From Litoditis marina (lineage: Eukaryota; Nematoda; Chromadorea; Rhabditida; Rhabditidae), in assembly GCA_964036275.1 (NCBI GenBank), contig OZ038437.1, positions 13,796,090 to 13,860,089 of the forward strand: a DNA stretch of 64,000 nucleotides. Direction: 5' to 3'. Of this stretch, positions 19,006 through 30,617 are shown piece by piece. The notes under the pieces were generated by a model. It saw only the letters and a program-made list of their open reading frames with translations. It made no database searches and was not told the origin of the DNA. A program made the translations under genes and the position numbers. Position 1 is the stretch's first letter, and each line of letters begins with the position of its first letter.

Positions 19006-21028
19006 TCACAAATAACGGCCCGATTCCCGGGAATGGGGCCTTCCACGGGCGTCCACCATTATTCCGTGCTGAAATTGAAGCTGAATCAATGTTATCGATA
19101 ACCGTACACGCACTGAATAAATTTAAAGTGAATTTGCCGAAAATGAAAATCGAATGTAACGTGTACTAAGTACTACTTAACCATGTACTCAAATCCGCAC
19201 CGCCTACTACTGAATTCGGATGAAGTAGAAAGAAATAAAAACGAGGAATATTACCTCCAAACGGAACACTCTGAACTCTTCTTGAGTTTCGATGTGATCC
19301 GACCGCTCCTCGTCCAACCGTGTCTGAAGAGCAGCAATATCAATTCGGAGCTGACGGCACTGCTGCAGGTCATACACTTGCGCCGCTTGCAAAGAAGCTA
19401 CCTGTAAAAATATATTAATTCAAAGATAGTCCTCAGAAATTCAATTCAATCGATTTATTGAAGAAAATTCAACAGCAAAAGTTAAATGAGGAATAAGAGC
19501 CAAACATTACTACCTGCTCGGTCAGGTTTATATTGCTACATGTCTTCTCAGTCAGGCGGTCCTTCAGCAAGGCAACTTGTGCCAAGAGAGACTCTTTCTC
19601 TCTAGCATGTTGACGCCGCTCGTTGCCACTTTCGACTAGCATGGACTCGCTCTGTAACAAAAAGTATGGTCATAAAACCCCATTTCTCAGAATATGGTTT
19701 TTGAATAATCCCAAAAATACAACATCAAAATCAAAATCAACAAAAAAAAATCATTGAAGTATCAGATGAATCAAGCAAGAACAATTGAGTTGAGTAGATC
19801 AAATTTAACCTATTCATTCAATCAATGGTAACAATCGTTAAAGCCAAAAAAGACTTTATGTATTTACCTCATGGGACAATTTTTGGTTTTGCTCTGTCAA
19901 TACCGCTATTCTCTTGTCCTTTATCGCGAGTAGGGCCTGGCTGGCAGCTAGTCGTCCATCCGCCTAAAATAAGGAAAATATTGACATTATTCAGACCATT
20001 TTAAGTTAAGGCTTTCTATCATTTCTTTCAGGAAGTGTGCAAAGTTCTACTCGATCACTCGAAACCGTCCCGCTAAGCGGTCTTTCGCACCACATTTCAT
20101 GAAAAACTTCCGCGACCCACGTTTTGTGTTTTGAGTGAACTCTCGCGCTTTAATTTAGAAAAAACTCTATTTCAAACGCTCTATGTTGACATTGAGGCGG
20201 ATTTCTGCGCCCTATGTTGAACAGGACCTGCTGCGCTCTATGTTGAGGATAAAACGTTGGGCTACGGAAGCATCCGCCAGCTGAAGTAAGAACAAGAAAA
20301 GAAGAAGCGGCTTCAGCCGCCGGCGCCCACCCGGTTTAAACAACCTAGCTAGCTATTCTAGTGAACGATAAAACAACCTACGGTCGAACAGGGTGCTGGT
20401 CCCAGACCAGGCGGCGATATGGGTGCCTGGGCCGTATGGATCGAAGAGGGACTGCAATGATTGAAATATATTATGTGTGCTGTACCACCTAGTTATACTG
20501 TGAAAATGGCAAACAGTCCCGGAAGTCGAATGAAAGAGCATATTTCCCGTTATAGAATTGTAAAATTTTGATATAAAGTTGTGAGTGTTACTATAAGTCG
20601 AGAATGAATACCGCTCTTAGAGATGAAAGTCACAGAAAGGTGCGTGAATAGTCAATATAGGAGTAACTACTACACGTTTAACTGGAAGAAAACATCTGGG
20701 GGAGAGGAAAGTGTGAAGAAAGGAACACTATAGTTCACACCATTCCTACTGAGACTCCTACAGTAACCTTACAAACTTTTCAAAGGCTGTTGTGGAACTG
20801 AAAATGTTGTTTATAGAAAATGCTCTCGTATATTCACTCTACATGAGAAGAAGAATGAGGTACGGAAATCCCTCAACTTTTTCGATCGAAAGTAAGTGAG
20901 CAAAATGACTCGGAAGTTCCGAAAATCCTACTGTAGGAGTCTCAGTAGGAATGGAAAAGACCATACACTTACTTGGGCGGCGTCTTCGGAGACGTGGGCG
21001 GAGGAGTCGAGGGCTTTGTCGGGGACAT
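19006..21028 (-). CDS. Small coiled-coil protein, six exons, unknown family
   Basis: On the minus strand six exons join in phase: 20973-21028, 20382-20451, 19868-19963, 19514-19651, 19255-19401 and 19006-19068, giving a predicted 189 residues. Residues 1-42 are rich in Pro, Ser and Thr (MSPTKPSTPPPTSPKTPP), with several SP/TP sites. Residues 43-169 form a long amphipathic coiled coil (e.g. LLAIKDKRIAVLTEQNQKL, LLAQVALLKDRL, DIAALQTRLDEE). The C terminus is short and basic (RGRPHSRES). The exon lengths (96, 138 and 147) are multiples of three, and all donors are GTAA or GTAG. A TATA box precedes the ATG and AATAAA follows the stop. The final exon is the least certain, because an earlier acceptor would give an immediate TAG. 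I do not recognise the family. Confidence 0.6.
20030..20345. repeat. Intron 2 insert with CTATGTTGA triplet
   Basis: CTATGTTGA occurs three times (20181, 20212, 20238). A GC-rich end with GAAGCGGCTTCAGCCGCC follows. This is much more GC-rich than the flanks and may be the remains of an insertion. Confidence 0.35.
20740..20954. mobile_element. MITE-like element in intron 1 of the coiled-coil gene
   Basis: The ends CCATTCCTACTGAGACTCC and the reverse complement GGAGTCTCAGTAGGAATGG match, with CTACAGTA and TACTGTAG extending the pairing to about 26 bp. The element is 215 bp and has no coding capacity. It is the best-preserved member of the family. Confidence 0.8.
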
Positions 21029-21085
21029 CGTGACGACGGTTTGCGGTAGGGATTAGTAGAATGAGAATGTGGGCTCCAATCTGTC

Positions 21086-21092
21086 TTTTATA
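21086..21092 (-). promoter_or_regulatory. TATA box of the coiled-coil gene
   Basis: On the minus strand GCGTATAAAAGACAG lies about 60 bases before the ATG at 21028. CACATTCTCATTC at the expected start-site distance could be the initiator. Confidence 0.55.
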
Positions 21093-21129
21093 CGCTCTAT
21101 TTTTGCGTGTTAACGCGTTCTCTTCCACG

Positions 21130-21410
21130 TAAATTTAGTTTCCATCCAGACCTACGCAAATGAGTTCGTTACTCAGGTGCTTTTCATTTTCAATCGTTCC
21201 GTAATGAGTTCGGTCGTTGGTGAATATTTCATAATTTCCCTCACTTCATCTCATTCCAACTCATACTTGCATAACAAAAGGTAACTCATAGGCTGTAATG
21301 TTTTTCAGTCGAAATCATTGTGTTAGAACTTACGATGGTGGTTTTCAACTCAAATACGAGAATTGAAAAAAAACTACGAACACAGCACAAGTTAATCGTT
21401 GCTCATGTTT
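21130..21410. other. Unique upstream stretch
   Basis: Sequence between the coiled-coil promoter and the D tandem. ATGAGTTCG is repeated, and I see no gene. Confidence 0.4.
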
Positions 21411-21411
21411 C

Positions 21412-24160
21412 GTCTCGGATTTCGTTTAAGAGGGACCAACTTTACAATAAAAGTTGGCTATTTTCTATTTTGAGCTGTAGTTTGTAGAAAATTCTCACTA
21501 CAACACAACAGAAACGAACTAACACAGTAGGATCAAACTAAAAACACAGCACAAGTTAATTATTGTACAGGTTTCGCCTACGTTTTTCGCTCTACATACC
21601 TCGTACAATAAAAATGTTTTCCGATTAACGTTGTCCTGTACGATAGAAAGTTGATAAAACGTCCCACTTTTGATAAGAATAAATACTTTTCAGACTTTTC
21701 TCAAATACAACAACCCATGTTTTCCTCTCCCTTTCGCCTTTTCTCTATATTCATCATTATCACTTCTCCTTCCTTCTATCTATATATCTGTAGTTTGCTC
21801 TTTTCTGTCTGCAGTTAGTATTGCTCATGTTTCGTCTACGTTCAATACATTCCTTATAAAATTCGTAAATGTCAAAAAAGTGTTTTTTTTTTCCGTTTTT
21901 TTTTCAATTCACATGATCTTCATCCAATAGAAAGTTGGAGAAAGTTTCCACACTATCCCAATCTGTCCAGACTTTTCTCGAAATCAGGAAAACACGTTTC
22001 CCAGACTGGTTTGAAAATGGATCCATGGAAAATCTAACAGGTTTCCCTACACTTGTAAACGACGTCTGACCAACTTTAGTTGCGGAGTTCTTGTTTGGAG
22101 TAGGAGGGGCAATCAATGCTCTTAGAAAGAGATAAAGACCGAAAAGAGTATGGTCTATGTTTTTGACTTCAACAGCTAAATTATAGTAGAAACACAACAT
22201 GAGTGAAGTATTTTGAGATAAATATTCGATTGTTCGAGATTGAGGAATTGGATTGAGTTGTTGTACAGCCTTTTCCATCTCTACGGAAACTCCTACAGTA
22301 AGAACACCACACTTCCAGACTTATTCTCTACAAAAACATTAATGTTACATGTTACAGCATTTAATCCCGAGTTTGAAATACTGATTTCTTCTAAGAATGT
22401 TCCCGACAGAGTTTCAGTAATTGGGAAGTTTGAATGTGTGATGCAGGAGTATCAGTAGGAATGCTGTAGACTATATTCCAAATTTACAGATTTAGCTCAA
22501 TCGGATCAATGTTTCAGCAGTAAACACTATACTCAGATTGCAGTTCAAAACCTTTATCTCTACTTCCAAACGTAACTGTTTCTATAAAACAGATAGTTTT
22601 ATTCATGATTTACTAAGTATAGAAAACAAAGTTTCCAGCTATTCCCCCAATGCTCTTGGGATCACCATGATTTCATCATCCTGTCTTGTTAGAAACGCCA
22701 CGTTTTCGTCTGTCTGTTAACGCGATAGGTTTTGAACAGGTTTCAACCGATTGCAAACCAAAACTCCAGTAAATCTCGGATTTCGTTTAAGAGGGACCAA
22801 CTTTACAATAAAAGTTGGCTGTTTTCTATTTTGAGCTGTAGTTTGTAGCAAATTCTCACTACAACACATCAGAAACGAACTAACATAATAGGATCAAACT
22901 AAAAACACAGCACAAGTTAATTATTGTACAGGTTTTGCCTACGTTTTTCGCTCTATATACCTCGTACAATTAGAATGTTTTCCGATTCACATAACGTTGT
23001 CCTGTACGATAGAAAGTTGATAAAACGTCCCACTTTTGATAAGAATAAAGACTTTTCAGACTTTTCTCAAATACAACAACCCATGTTTTCCTCTTCCTTT
23101 CGCCTTTTCTCTATATTCATCATTATCCCTTCTCCTTCCTTCTATCTATATATCTGTAGTTTGCTCCTTTCTATCTGCAGTTAGTATTGCTCATGTTTCG
23201 TCTACGTTCAATACATTCCTTATAAAATTCGTAAATTTCAAAAAAGTGTTTTTTTTTTTCGTTTTTTTTTCAATTCACATGATCTTCATCCAATAGAAAG
23301 TTGGAGAAAGTTTCCACACTATCCCAACCTGTCCAGACTTTTCTCGAAATCAGGAAAACACGTTTCTCAGACTAGTTTGAAAATGGATCCATGGAACTAA
23401 CAGGTTTCCTTACACTTGTAAACGAAGTCTGACCAACTTTAGTTGCGGAGTTCTTGTTTGGAATGGGAGGGGCAACCAATGCTCTTAGAAAGAGATAAAG
23501 ACCAAAAAAGAGTATGGTCTATGTTTTTGACTTCAACAGCTAAATTATAGTAGAAACACAACATGAGTGAAGTATTTTGAGGTAAATATTCGATTGTTCG
23601 AGATTGAGGAATTGGATTGAGTTGTTGTACAGCCTTTTCCATCTCTACGGAAACTCCTACAGTAAGAACACCACACTTCCAGACTTATTCTCTACAAAAA
23701 CGTTAATGTTACATGTTACAACATTTAATCCCGAGTTTAAAATACTGATTGCTTCTAAGAATGTTCCCGAAAAAGTTTCAGTAATTGGGAAGTTTGAATA
23801 TGTGATGCAGGCGTATTAGTAGGAATGCTGTAGACTCTACAGATCTAGCTCAATCGGATCAATGTTTCAGCAGTAAACACTATACTCAGATTGCAGTTCA
23901 AAACCTTTATCTCTACTTCCAAACGTAACTGTTTCTATGAAACAGATAGTTTTATTCATGATTTACTAAGTATAGAAAACAAAGTTTCCAGCTATTCCCC
24001 CAATGCTCTTGGGATCACCATGATTATTATATCATTCTGTCTTGTTAGAAACGCCACGTTTTCGTCTGTCTGTTAACGCGATAGGTTTTGAACAGGTTTC
24101 AACCGATTGCAAACCAAAACTCCAGTAAAACTCGGTTTTCGTTTAAGAGGGACCAACTTA
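21412..24160. repeat. Tandem duplication of a 1.36 kb unit containing D
   Basis: Bases 21412-22790 and 22791-24150 are direct copies with an offset of about 1364 (for example 21670 pairs with 23036, 22240 with 23604). Each carries a D unit, AACACAGCACAAGTTAAT and the 115 bp junction repeat. The boundary of the two copies falls inside that junction repeat (CTCGGATTTCGTTTAAGAGG at 21415 and 22777), which is what unequal exchange between junction repeats would produce. Confidence 0.8.
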
Positions 24161-24903
24161 GCAATAAAAGTTGGCTATTTTCTATTTTGAGCTGTAGTTT
24201 GTAGCAAATTCTCACTACAACACATCAGAAACGAACTAACATAGTAGGATCAAACTAAAAACACAGCACAAGTTAATTATTGTACAGGTTTCGCCTACGT
24301 TTTTCGCTCTACATACTTCGTACAATCAAAATGTTTTCCGATTCTCATAACCTTGTCCTATACGTCCTAATTTGCTCTTCTCAGCGTAGAATGTTAAAAT
24401 TGGAATTGGTTAATATATCAAACTACAAACACATCAAAACCGGCCGCCATCTATCTTTTATGTACCGAGGCAACCCCCAATCTTTTAGCCAAGTAACTAA
24501 TTTGCTCGAGTCCGGCTGCTACGAAGACGAGAGAGTATTCAGATCAATGAGGCCGCAGACACCGGCAGACAGGTTAGACTCATAGACAGAAGTGGTTGCC
24601 CATTCTATTGACAGTTGTCCAAGAGAAACCTATTTCCATATTAGATCAGGTACAGAAAAGTGGACAATGACCGATCTAATAAGAGAAAGAGAGAGAGAGA
24701 AAGAGAGATTGAGAGAGAGAGAGAGAAAGAGGAGGGTTTCTCGGGTGGAAACAGGTAGCCCAACCCCGTTTACCAGTTGCAGACGCGTTTTCCCAGCAAG
24801 AAAACGACTGACGCTCTCACGCAGTTTGATCTCTTTGTGAATCTGTTCTGTACTTTCCCATCGGGTTTGGACAGTGCATCAGAACTCTGTGTTGAGTGAG
24901 GGG

Positions 24904-24910
24904 TATAAAA
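24904..24910 (+). promoter_or_regulatory. TATA box of block T (second copy)
   Basis: Same element and spacing as at 6763-6769; the ATG lies at 24952. Confidence 0.55.
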
Positions 24911-24951
24911 AGGGAGTTGGCTGGGAGTTGAGGCAGAAGACGGCCGCCGCT

Positions 24952-25048
24952 ATGCCCGAATCGCCCCCTCCCGGAGACATCTACGAAGCTCATTCGGGGG
25001 AATGGTCAGGACAGGACTGGGAACTGCACCACCGGGAGGATACGCGAG
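24952..25048 (+). CDS. Possible first exon downstream of TATA box, copy 2
   Basis: The frame starts MPESPPPGDIYEAH and continues SGEWSGQDWELHHREDTR to a GTACAC donor (32 codons plus one base). The acidic and aromatic composition looks more protein-like than the shifted frame in copy 1, so this may be the ancestral frame. The first TTTTCAG acceptor downstream (about 25590) would end the protein after six more residues. I see no other convincing exon. Confidence 0.4.
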
Positions 25049-26107
25049 GTACACTCTCTTCCTCCACCTCTCTCTCCCTCTTTATCCCTATTCTCTCTAG
25101 TTTCTCATACCTAACTCTCTCCAAGCTATCTTTTCCTCCTCATCTCTTCCCCTCTCTTCTTCTTTCCCTCTCCCTCTCCCTCTCTCTCTCTTGATTCTCT
25201 TCTACGTCTTCCAATATCTATACTATAGCTCCCCCTCTCTCTCTCCTGTATAGTAAAAAATGAACGCCATCGCCCAGTGATAGGGTAATGAGTTTTTGCT
25301 TCAAGTATTTGCATTTGATATTTCTGTGCTCACTTGCTAATAATTGGGGGTTGAAACAAGATTACCCTTCACTGTCCACAATTCGTTTTCTCCCCTTTGA
25401 GAAGTTCTCAAATTCTTAGAAATGATTTCCTCTCTCTCTCTCTCCCTCCCCTCTCTCACCGATATACATTCTCATCCTCTCTCTTTCTCTCTCTCTCTCT
25501 TCTGATCATCTCTCTGCTCTCTTCCAACCCTCTAACGATACATCAATCCCACTAGTGTAAGATCCCGATTTTGTATTATAGGGTATCATTTTCAGCTTTG
25601 AGAATTTTCAACTGACATTCAAGCTCACTTGAAAATATCGAAAAGTAGAAAAACAACCCTCTTACTCAATCTCACATATCTCTTCTAGTACAGTTACTTA
25701 GAGATTCATGCAAAATGGTTGGAACTAGATCCTCTATTTTTATTGTTATAACTAGCCCCCCAAAAATTGGAAATATTATTGAACCAGTTGCCGGGTTAGG
25801 GGTTGTGTGCCCGTTTCCCAATTGCCGAGGCCTTAAGAATGGTCTTGTTACTTCACCTATAACCCCCACTTGTCATCGCATAATAGTAGAGTTATCATTG
25901 GAGAGCGAGCTTGAATTGAGTGGGGGGCTTAAGTATACATTTCCTCGGCCAAGACTGTTTCTCTGTAGGTTATGCGAGTTCATTCTAAGTGATAGACCGA
26001 CCGAAGTTCATGGTATTTCAGTCAATGACAACTTTCAATAAGAGCTTTTCAACTTTTGCGAAACGTATCGGGGTAAAATTATACGGATTTCTCTCTCTTT
26101 CTTTCCT

Positions 26108-26109
<2 letters not shown>

Positions 26110-26165
<56 letters not shown>
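26110..26165. repeat. CT microsatellite, second copy
   Basis: Pure (CT)n of about 55 bases; it corresponds to 7970-8030. Confidence 0.95.
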
Positions 26166-26168
<3 letters not shown>

Positions 26169-27238
26169 ACGTTTTCCGTGAGATAACTCTTCTCTTTCTT
26201 TGTCTTACCTCTTGCACCCTCGATGCCTTTCTATCCTTTTGAATAAACTGTGATTAAATGTTCTGTTTGTTATCTAGAAAATATGAAGAAAACTGGAATG
26301 AAAATACAACAATTAAATCGAAAAGAAAAAGAGATAAAAGATGAAAGGCGAATTGATGATGAAATGAGAACGGGAAATGTGAAACAAGGGTTATTGAAAC
26401 AAGCTTGTCAGACAGTTTGTTCAGACTGTCTGTACAGAATGTTCTCTTTGAACAAGTCTGTTTCTGAGCTGGGAACTTGTTCTGAGTCAACAATTTCCAT
26501 GACAATATTGTAGAAAGGAACCTACACATTTTAGCCTACGACCTGTACAAAAGCTTAGCTGAATACGAAAATGAGAACTACTAGTTTGTACTAGTACTCT
26601 GGAACTTTCGGCCATCTTGCTTATCCTGCGTCTCTCGATGTGTTGTGAGAATATATCAATAGATGGAAGAGAAATGAAATAGTGTGTGTTTGAAGAGACG
26701 CAGATTTCGAAATCCAATGTTCCCTAAAGCCGCCTAGAGCGGTACGAAACGTAGCTGCAAACTGCGAATCTGAAATTTAACTATTCGTCAACTATAAGGA
26801 ATGACCCAATCACTGTTGTAGACTGTTGTTGACGGTTGTCAATTATTTGTTTCTTGAGTATTCCTTAGAACCTGAAACGAGGTTTCTCCCGATTTCGGGA
26901 CTCTTCATGAGGAGTCAAAAAATTACGTTGATATTTTCGAATCTAACTCACACATCAGAAAATCAGGAGTGACCCAATCACTGTAGTAGTTTGATCTCGA
27001 ACTAGGATAAGATTCACGAATTTTGGCCCAATAAAGCGATGGGATCAAACTATGAACAGTGCAGGATGAGGGTGCATACACCGTAAGCTAGGTGTTGCAA
27101 ATCTGGACGCGGGTTGCAATTTCAAGTATACCCTTCTCTATCTATTTTTATGACAGTTCATAAAATAGAGTAATGTTAACCGAGTACGGAAAACACTCAA
27201 AGAAGAGATTTCAGCTGTTTCCATAGAACTTCCGTAAT

Positions 27239-27465
27239 CGCGCGCAGCGCGAAGCGCTGTGCGAGATTTGTCTTTGGTCCGTCTAGTGCGCGCCTCCGTT
27301 TTTCTAGTTTACCCTCAAAAAGGCCTAAACGTGCAAATCAAAACTTTTTATGATTTGTTGATTTTTCATGGCATATGTACAAGCTATGTTCAAAATTTGA
27401 ACAAAATTGATTAAGTTTGAGCCGAGTTATGACGTTATGCGCTTCATGCAGACCGCCAACTTCCG

Positions 27466-27550
<85 letters not shown>

Positions 27551-27840
27551 CGCACTTCTGGGAAATTTTTATGTATGAACCGATTTGACTGAAAATTTGG
27601 GACACGATATATATCCCACTCAAACCTCGGGGGCGCAAACTTTTTTTCGAAAAAAATTATTTTTCATCAAGTTATAGGTCTTTGAAAATGTCTCTGCGTC
27701 TCTTCATTTCGTGCACTCTCTCGCCCTCTCTGTCGGGGTAAATCAAATTGCGTTATAACTCAGCTCAGTCCTAACCAATTCAAGTAAAATTTGAAGTATG
27801 ATACCACGATATGAACTGACATCGGTTTAGATGTAAGTCT
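27239..27840. other. Spacer with GC-rich start and TG repeat
   Basis: It starts with the self-complementary GCGCGCAGCGCGAAGCGC, followed by AT-rich DNA, the TG repeat, and TCTCTGCGTCTCTTC near 27690 (a half member of the CTGCGTCTC family). No exon is seen. Confidence 0.5.
27468..27548. repeat. (GT)40 microsatellite
   Basis: An uninterrupted GT run of 81 bases. The Val-Cys or Thr-His frames across it are meaningless. Confidence 0.98.
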
Positions 27841-27848
27841 TCTACTGA

Positions 27849-28330
27849 TGACGTCATCGAGGATTCTGGAGCTCGGATGACGTCATTTTCGAAAAGTGCA
27901 AAGTTGACGTCACATATATTTTCAAATGATGGTAATATCTTAGAAAGGGTCAATTAACGGTGAAACTCAATCTGAGAGAAACGTATTCTGGGATTCTGGA
28001 GACCAGATGACGTCATTTGTGAAAAGTGCAAAGTTGACGTCACATATATTTTCAAATGCTGAAAATATCTTAAAAATGGTATATTAACGATAAAACTTCA
28101 TATGACTTATTCCGGAATTCAGAAGGCCAGATGACGTCAACTTTTAAGAAAATTGACGTGAAATATGTTTTCGAATGCTGAAAGTTTCTTAAAATTGGTC
28201 AATTCACGATGAAACTTCATTCAAACATGACGTATTCTGGGATTTTGAAGGGCATATGAAGTAAGTTGTCAGAAGAGCAATGTTGATGTCATATTTTCTT
28301 CGAATGATGGTAATACTTGACTAGTGGTCA
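27849..28330. repeat. Degenerate tandem repeat rich in TGACGTCA
   Basis: Units of about 125-130 bp start near GGATTCTGGAG and repeat about four times with decreasing similarity. Six perfect TGACGTCA palindromes are at 27849, 27878, 27905, 28008, 28035 and 28132. TTTTCAAATG and a word like GGTCAATTAACG also recur once per unit. TGACGTCA is the consensus site of CREB/ATF bZIP factors. Use as an enhancer is inference. Confidence 0.75.
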
Positions 28331-28407
28331 ATTGAGAAAACAATTTTACCACTGTACAGATCAAACAACCTCTCAACATACCTACGGCATGTATACAAAA
28401 ACAGAAA

Positions 28408-28918
28408 AATTCATGAAAAAGTGGGGACCCAACGACTGTGAGATTTGTCTTCTGCTGTGCGCCCCTTAGACAACTACTCTCAAATGGAGCAGCTACTGCT
28501 ACAAAAACCGAAAAATACTAATATACTCAAGTATAACTGTTCATTACAAACATACAAAAGTCGTAAAATATTTTCTCAAACCTGTTAACTAGAATCTACA
28601 AACTCAATTATAGAGTTCCTGGTTTTGTGCAGAATGGTTGGCATTTTTTGTCATTACTTCAATTCTAGGTGCTATAAAGTTTGTCATATTATTCAACAGT
28701 TGTTCTCTCTTTCGCAGCTGTGACTTGTAGATTCTAGTTTACAGGTTTGAGAAAATATTTTACGACTTTTGTATGTTTGTAATGAACAGTTATACTTGAG
28801 TATATTAGTATTTTTCGGTTTTTGTAGCAGTAGCTGCTCCATTTGAGAGTAGTTGTCTAAGGGGCGCACAGCAGAAGACAAATCTCACAGTCGTTGGGTC
28901 CCCACTTTTTCATGAATT
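28408..28918. repeat. Long inverted repeat (194 bp arms)
   Basis: The left arm 28408-28601 and the right arm 28725-28918 are near-perfect reverse complements (AATTCATGAAAAAGTGGGG at one end, CCCCACTTTTTCATGAATT at the other) around a loop of about 123 bases. If transcribed it would give a long double-stranded RNA. No protein is encoded. Copy A of this structure is cut by the window start. Confidence 0.9.
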
Positions 28919-30617
28919 AGCATATTTGCTTTCCATGTCTTAGAAACGCCACGTTTTCACCTGTTTGTAAACGCGATAGGTTTTGAACAGGTTTCCACCG
29001 TTTGGAAACCAACACTCCGATAAATCTCGGATTTCGTTCAAGAGGGACCAACTAATAAATGAAAATATCTGCTTTCAACCTTGAGTGGAGTATATTGACT
29101 GATGTCCTTATATATACAGGTTTTGATAGTGAGAACGTAGTTTGCTCCGCATGGGAAACATAAACTGACCACTCACGACAGAAAGCAAGGAGCTCTAACT
29201 ACAGACACAGAGAAACATCCTGACATATCTCACTCGAAACGATTTCTATTCCTATTTATCCGTTTTTCAGAGTTCAGCGGTTCCCCAGTTAGCACGCGTG
29301 CTGGAAGAAAGAGCAAAAATGTCCAAAATGCAACTTAGAGTTCAGCGGTTCCCCAGTTAGCACGCGATTTCGATTTCTATTCCTATTTATCGATTTCTAT
29401 TCCTATTTATCCACACATTTTTTAGCACAAGAAACCAAATTTTAGCCACAAAGAGTAGTTTTGCGTTCTCTCATATTGTATGGCATAATGTATCTTTAAA
29501 CTACCCTAAAATACACAATGAACCACCTTCTATTATGCCTGATCCAATAACTTCACGAAAAAACCGAGTGCCTGGTTTTGAGTCACCAGTGACTCCGCAA
29601 TAGTAACTTTGAGTGTGACTCAAATCAGTCACCATTGTCTCAATTCAATTAGCCCTTTTAAGTCTGCTCTTGAGAAAATGTCAATCTTTGAGACTGATAG
29701 GGAACTGTATGTCGAATCTACTCTGAGGTTCTAGAAAGTTACCCCGAAGAAACCTAGAAAAACGACTTTGCGAAAGTTCATGAGAACTGAATCTAGGAGA
29801 ACGTGTTCACGTTATCTCACGTGTTTCAACTGGTTTTCTTCTCGGTTGATGATGATTCGATCCTCATTTCTTCTTCAACTCGGTCATGGTGCGGCCGATC
29901 TACGGAGCTCATCCTCTCAATGTTGAGCCGATCCGGACTGTTTCCGAGGTATAGTCGATTTCATATAAGTGTCAATAGTTACAGTTGTGGCTTGAAGAAA
30001 GGCGGTGGTGTACTGTATGTCATGTTTCGTGCTGTGTGAAATACATCGTTTCGGCCTTACCACCTTTACGATGTCTTAGGTTCAGTGGTATCCACTTCTC
30101 ACAAAGTTTCTGAGCCTCAAACACCACTGTTCCTCACAAACAGTATTCGAAATCGGCTTCTGACATTCAGTTTGTTTCCCAAATATTGCTACAGTGTGAA
30201 TTCAAAAGTGCTAGCCAGTTCTGTAATGTTTTTCGAAAAACACTAAAAAGCATGATCAAATCATTGTTATAATTCTTATTCGAATCAAGAATTTTGACCG
30301 AAAACCAATATCAAGCTACGAACACATCGTAGTACGTATGCTGGAAGATCCAGGCACCTTCATCCCATCCTGCGTCTCTCGCTTTATCTCACTATTTCGC
30401 GCCATTCGTAAGAGCAGCGAAATAGCGTATGTTTGAGGAAACGCAGGATGGGATGAAAGAGCCGAGATCTTCTAGCTTACGTACTCGAATTAGAGGGGAA
30501 CATACATCACACCAGATGAGCTTACATTGGACAGTTCCAACCCTACATAACGTTTCAGAATTGTACAAGTTGAAGACTTAGAAACTTGAAAGGTTTTTGT
30601 AACCCGTTTACTTTCAG

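Larger units (their letters stand above)
24660..27238 (+). repeat. Block T, second copy
   Basis: Direct copy of 6460-9090 (offset close to 18140). It lacks the extra bases and gap next to the GA tract. It ends at TTCCGTAAT before unrelated GC-rich sequence. Confidence 0.9.

Noticed and set aside
18873..19010. Possible solo LTR (TGTGACGCC to TTTTTTACA on the minus strand)
   Set aside because: The TG and CA ends are there, but there is no target duplication, primer site or second LTR. The same bases are better explained as the last exon and 3' end of the coiled-coil gene.
20928..21128. Minus-strand ORF MEENALTRK... as the start of the coiled-coil gene
   Set aside because: It runs through the TATA box and leader. 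The ATG at 21028 with the exon at 20382-20451 gives a consistent phase and sits downstream of the promoter.
27407..27638. ORFs across the TG repeat
   Set aside because: Val-Cys and Thr-His repeats are translations of the microsatellite.
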